Shown: in pieces, positions 62,981 through 64,000 of the stretch
Numbering within the stretch: position 1 is the first letter of the stretch
Layout of the letters: each line of letters begins with the position of its first letter
Origin: Tubulanus polymorphus
Taxonomy: Eukaryota > Nemertea > Palaeonemertea > Tubulaniformes > Tubulanidae
Direction of reading: 5' to 3'
DNA: 64,000 nucleotides
Assembly: GCF_964204645.1 (NCBI RefSeq)
Contig: NC_134030.1
Span: 3,511,855 to 3,575,854, forward strand
Position numbers and translations under genes: made by a program
Notes under the pieces: model-generated
Databases searched by the model: none
The model's input: only the letters and a program-made list of their open reading frames with translations
What the model was told of the DNA's origin: nothing

Positions 62981-63729
62981 TCAATTTTCTATAAACCTAG
63001 TATTTACATAGTATATTTCCTGGCAGCAGCGTTCAGTTTTGCCAGTAAGTGAAGAGACGTATGTCGGTGCCGCCATATTAGTATGAAAGTGATATATTTT
63101 AAATCCGTAGGCTTCGAGATTGTCGAATATCGCTAGATTCCGTCGTATTTCAATCATGTGTTTTTCCTCTTCTTTTGCGTTGCCTTTGTAAGCGTTATTT
63201 ATGTGATATTCAATTCCAATTTGTTTGACGCGATCAACTGTTCCCGCTTTCATCATTTGTGCCAATGTGTCCCATTCGGATGATTCGACGTCTATTTTGA
63301 AATAGTCTATAATTCTCTGAAAACAACAGGAAACATTTTCTTATTCTGTCATTGATAATCGTAAAATGCGTATCCTACAATGCGTACATTTTCGTGTCCC
63401 AATGATTTCATAATGCTGTCAACCGTCATCAACTTCCAACCGTTCTTATTCGTGAAATCAGTCCCAGACACTCCCAGATTGTGAAACTGGATATAATTTC
63501 CTCGTTTATAATCTTTCTGACCAATGCTTAAACGGCAATTAAAATGTATTCTGTTTAGGCAAGTGATTAGCCGTAATTTGAAGGACGCTTTAATTCAAAG
63601 ATTTACAGATCAAAAAGAGAATTTCGAATCTACCGTTACGGTATTAAGACCTACCTTGGATCAAACGCGTGTATTTCACAATTCAGATCTTTTGCCACGT
63701 GATCATCGAATGAGTAATCGTTAGCAATT
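62981..63729 (-). CDS. METTL24-like methyltransferase, copy 3, 3' part
   Basis: Three exons are in the window: 63729-63655, 63526-63388 and 63316-62981. The anchor and first catalytic exons lie beyond the right edge or in the last 270 bases. Exon lengths (75 and 139) equal those of copies 1 and 2; the last exon is 3 bases longer. Motifs kept: CEIHAFDPS, DYFKIDVESSEWD, IGIEYHI, GFKIYHFHTNM and YYVNTR. It is more diverged from copies 1 and 2 than they are from each other, so it split off earlier. There is no frameshift or stop. Confidence 0.88.
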
Positions 63730-63934
63730 CTGAGATATAGAAGAAAGTTTCAGGGGAAATCGATTTGAGTGCATTTCAATAACAGATAATCATTCGTATC
63801 AAACTCACAATGTTAGTTACGGTTACAGTATTTCAGATATGAATTCCCATTAAAGGACAAGGTACTGGTATTGACGATATTGGTGATCATTAAAAAGATT
63901 TGGCAGCGACAAGCTGTACATACATCTAATTTAA

Positions 63935-64000
63935 CATTACTTTACTTTACTTTATTTTACTTTACTTGACTTAACATTACGGTACTTTACTTTATTTGAC
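63935..64000. repeat. Degenerate (TTTAC)n repeat at right edge
   Basis: Repeated ACTTTACTTTA/TTTTACTTTAC units with TTGAC variants; it may continue beyond the window. Confidence 0.85.

Overview
The window is nuclear DNA of an invertebrate animal. Genes are split by introns with GT-AG borders, intergenic DNA is AT-rich, there are (AT)n microsatellites of 150-220 bp, and many short inverted repeats are scattered through introns and spacers. The set of genes (hormone-sensitive lipase, UFC1, GATAD1, USP1, RNA polymerase subunit RPABC3 and a tandem METTL24-like family) suggests a lophotrochozoan, probably a marine mollusc. That assignment is inference, because no species-specific marker was seen.

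Layout. 1-14.4 kb: a 52-bp tandem array at the left edge, then mostly spacer with microsatellites and old repeats. 14.5 kb: the first coding exon of POLR2H (minus strand); its other exons were not found. 16.3-22.3 kb: LIPE (minus, 8 coding exons). 22.8-23.3 kb: a 504-bp inverted repeat in the spacer between the divergent genes LIPE and UFC1. 23.8-24.8 kb: UFC1 (plus, 4 exons). 26.0-28.9 kb: GATAD1 (plus, 4 exons). 30.4-31.7 kb: a small unrecognised spliced gene (plus). 32.0-38.5 kb: USP1 (minus, 8 coding exons). 39-45 kb: spacer with inverted-repeat elements. 45.4-48.8 kb: an unrecognised gene for a Glu-rich, probably disordered protein (plus, 2 coding exons). 51.2-64 kb: at least three tandem METTL24-like methyltransferase genes, all minus; the third runs off the right edge.

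The most striking signal is a group of short (about 170-320 bp) inverted-repeat elements. They are flanked by 10-14 bp target-site duplications and share a terminal TGTGGG(A/T)TT...CTC motif. Five copies from three sequence families carry what looks like a hammerhead self-cleaving ribozyme: CTGANGA, a 6-bp stem II with 6-nt loop, then GAAACGT. The stem II sequence differs between families while pairing is kept. This resembles the hammerhead motifs known from Penelope-like elements and animal retrozymes. One copy is nested inside another mobile element in the last LIPE intron, and another lies in a USP1 intron.

The single-copy genes are ordinary housekeeping or regulatory genes with no evident shared pathway: lipid mobilisation (LIPE), UFMylation (UFC1), chromatin (GATAD1), deubiquitination in DNA repair (USP1) and transcription (POLR2H). 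The METTL24-like genes form a recently duplicated cluster in which even introns and upstream DNA still align between the first two copies.
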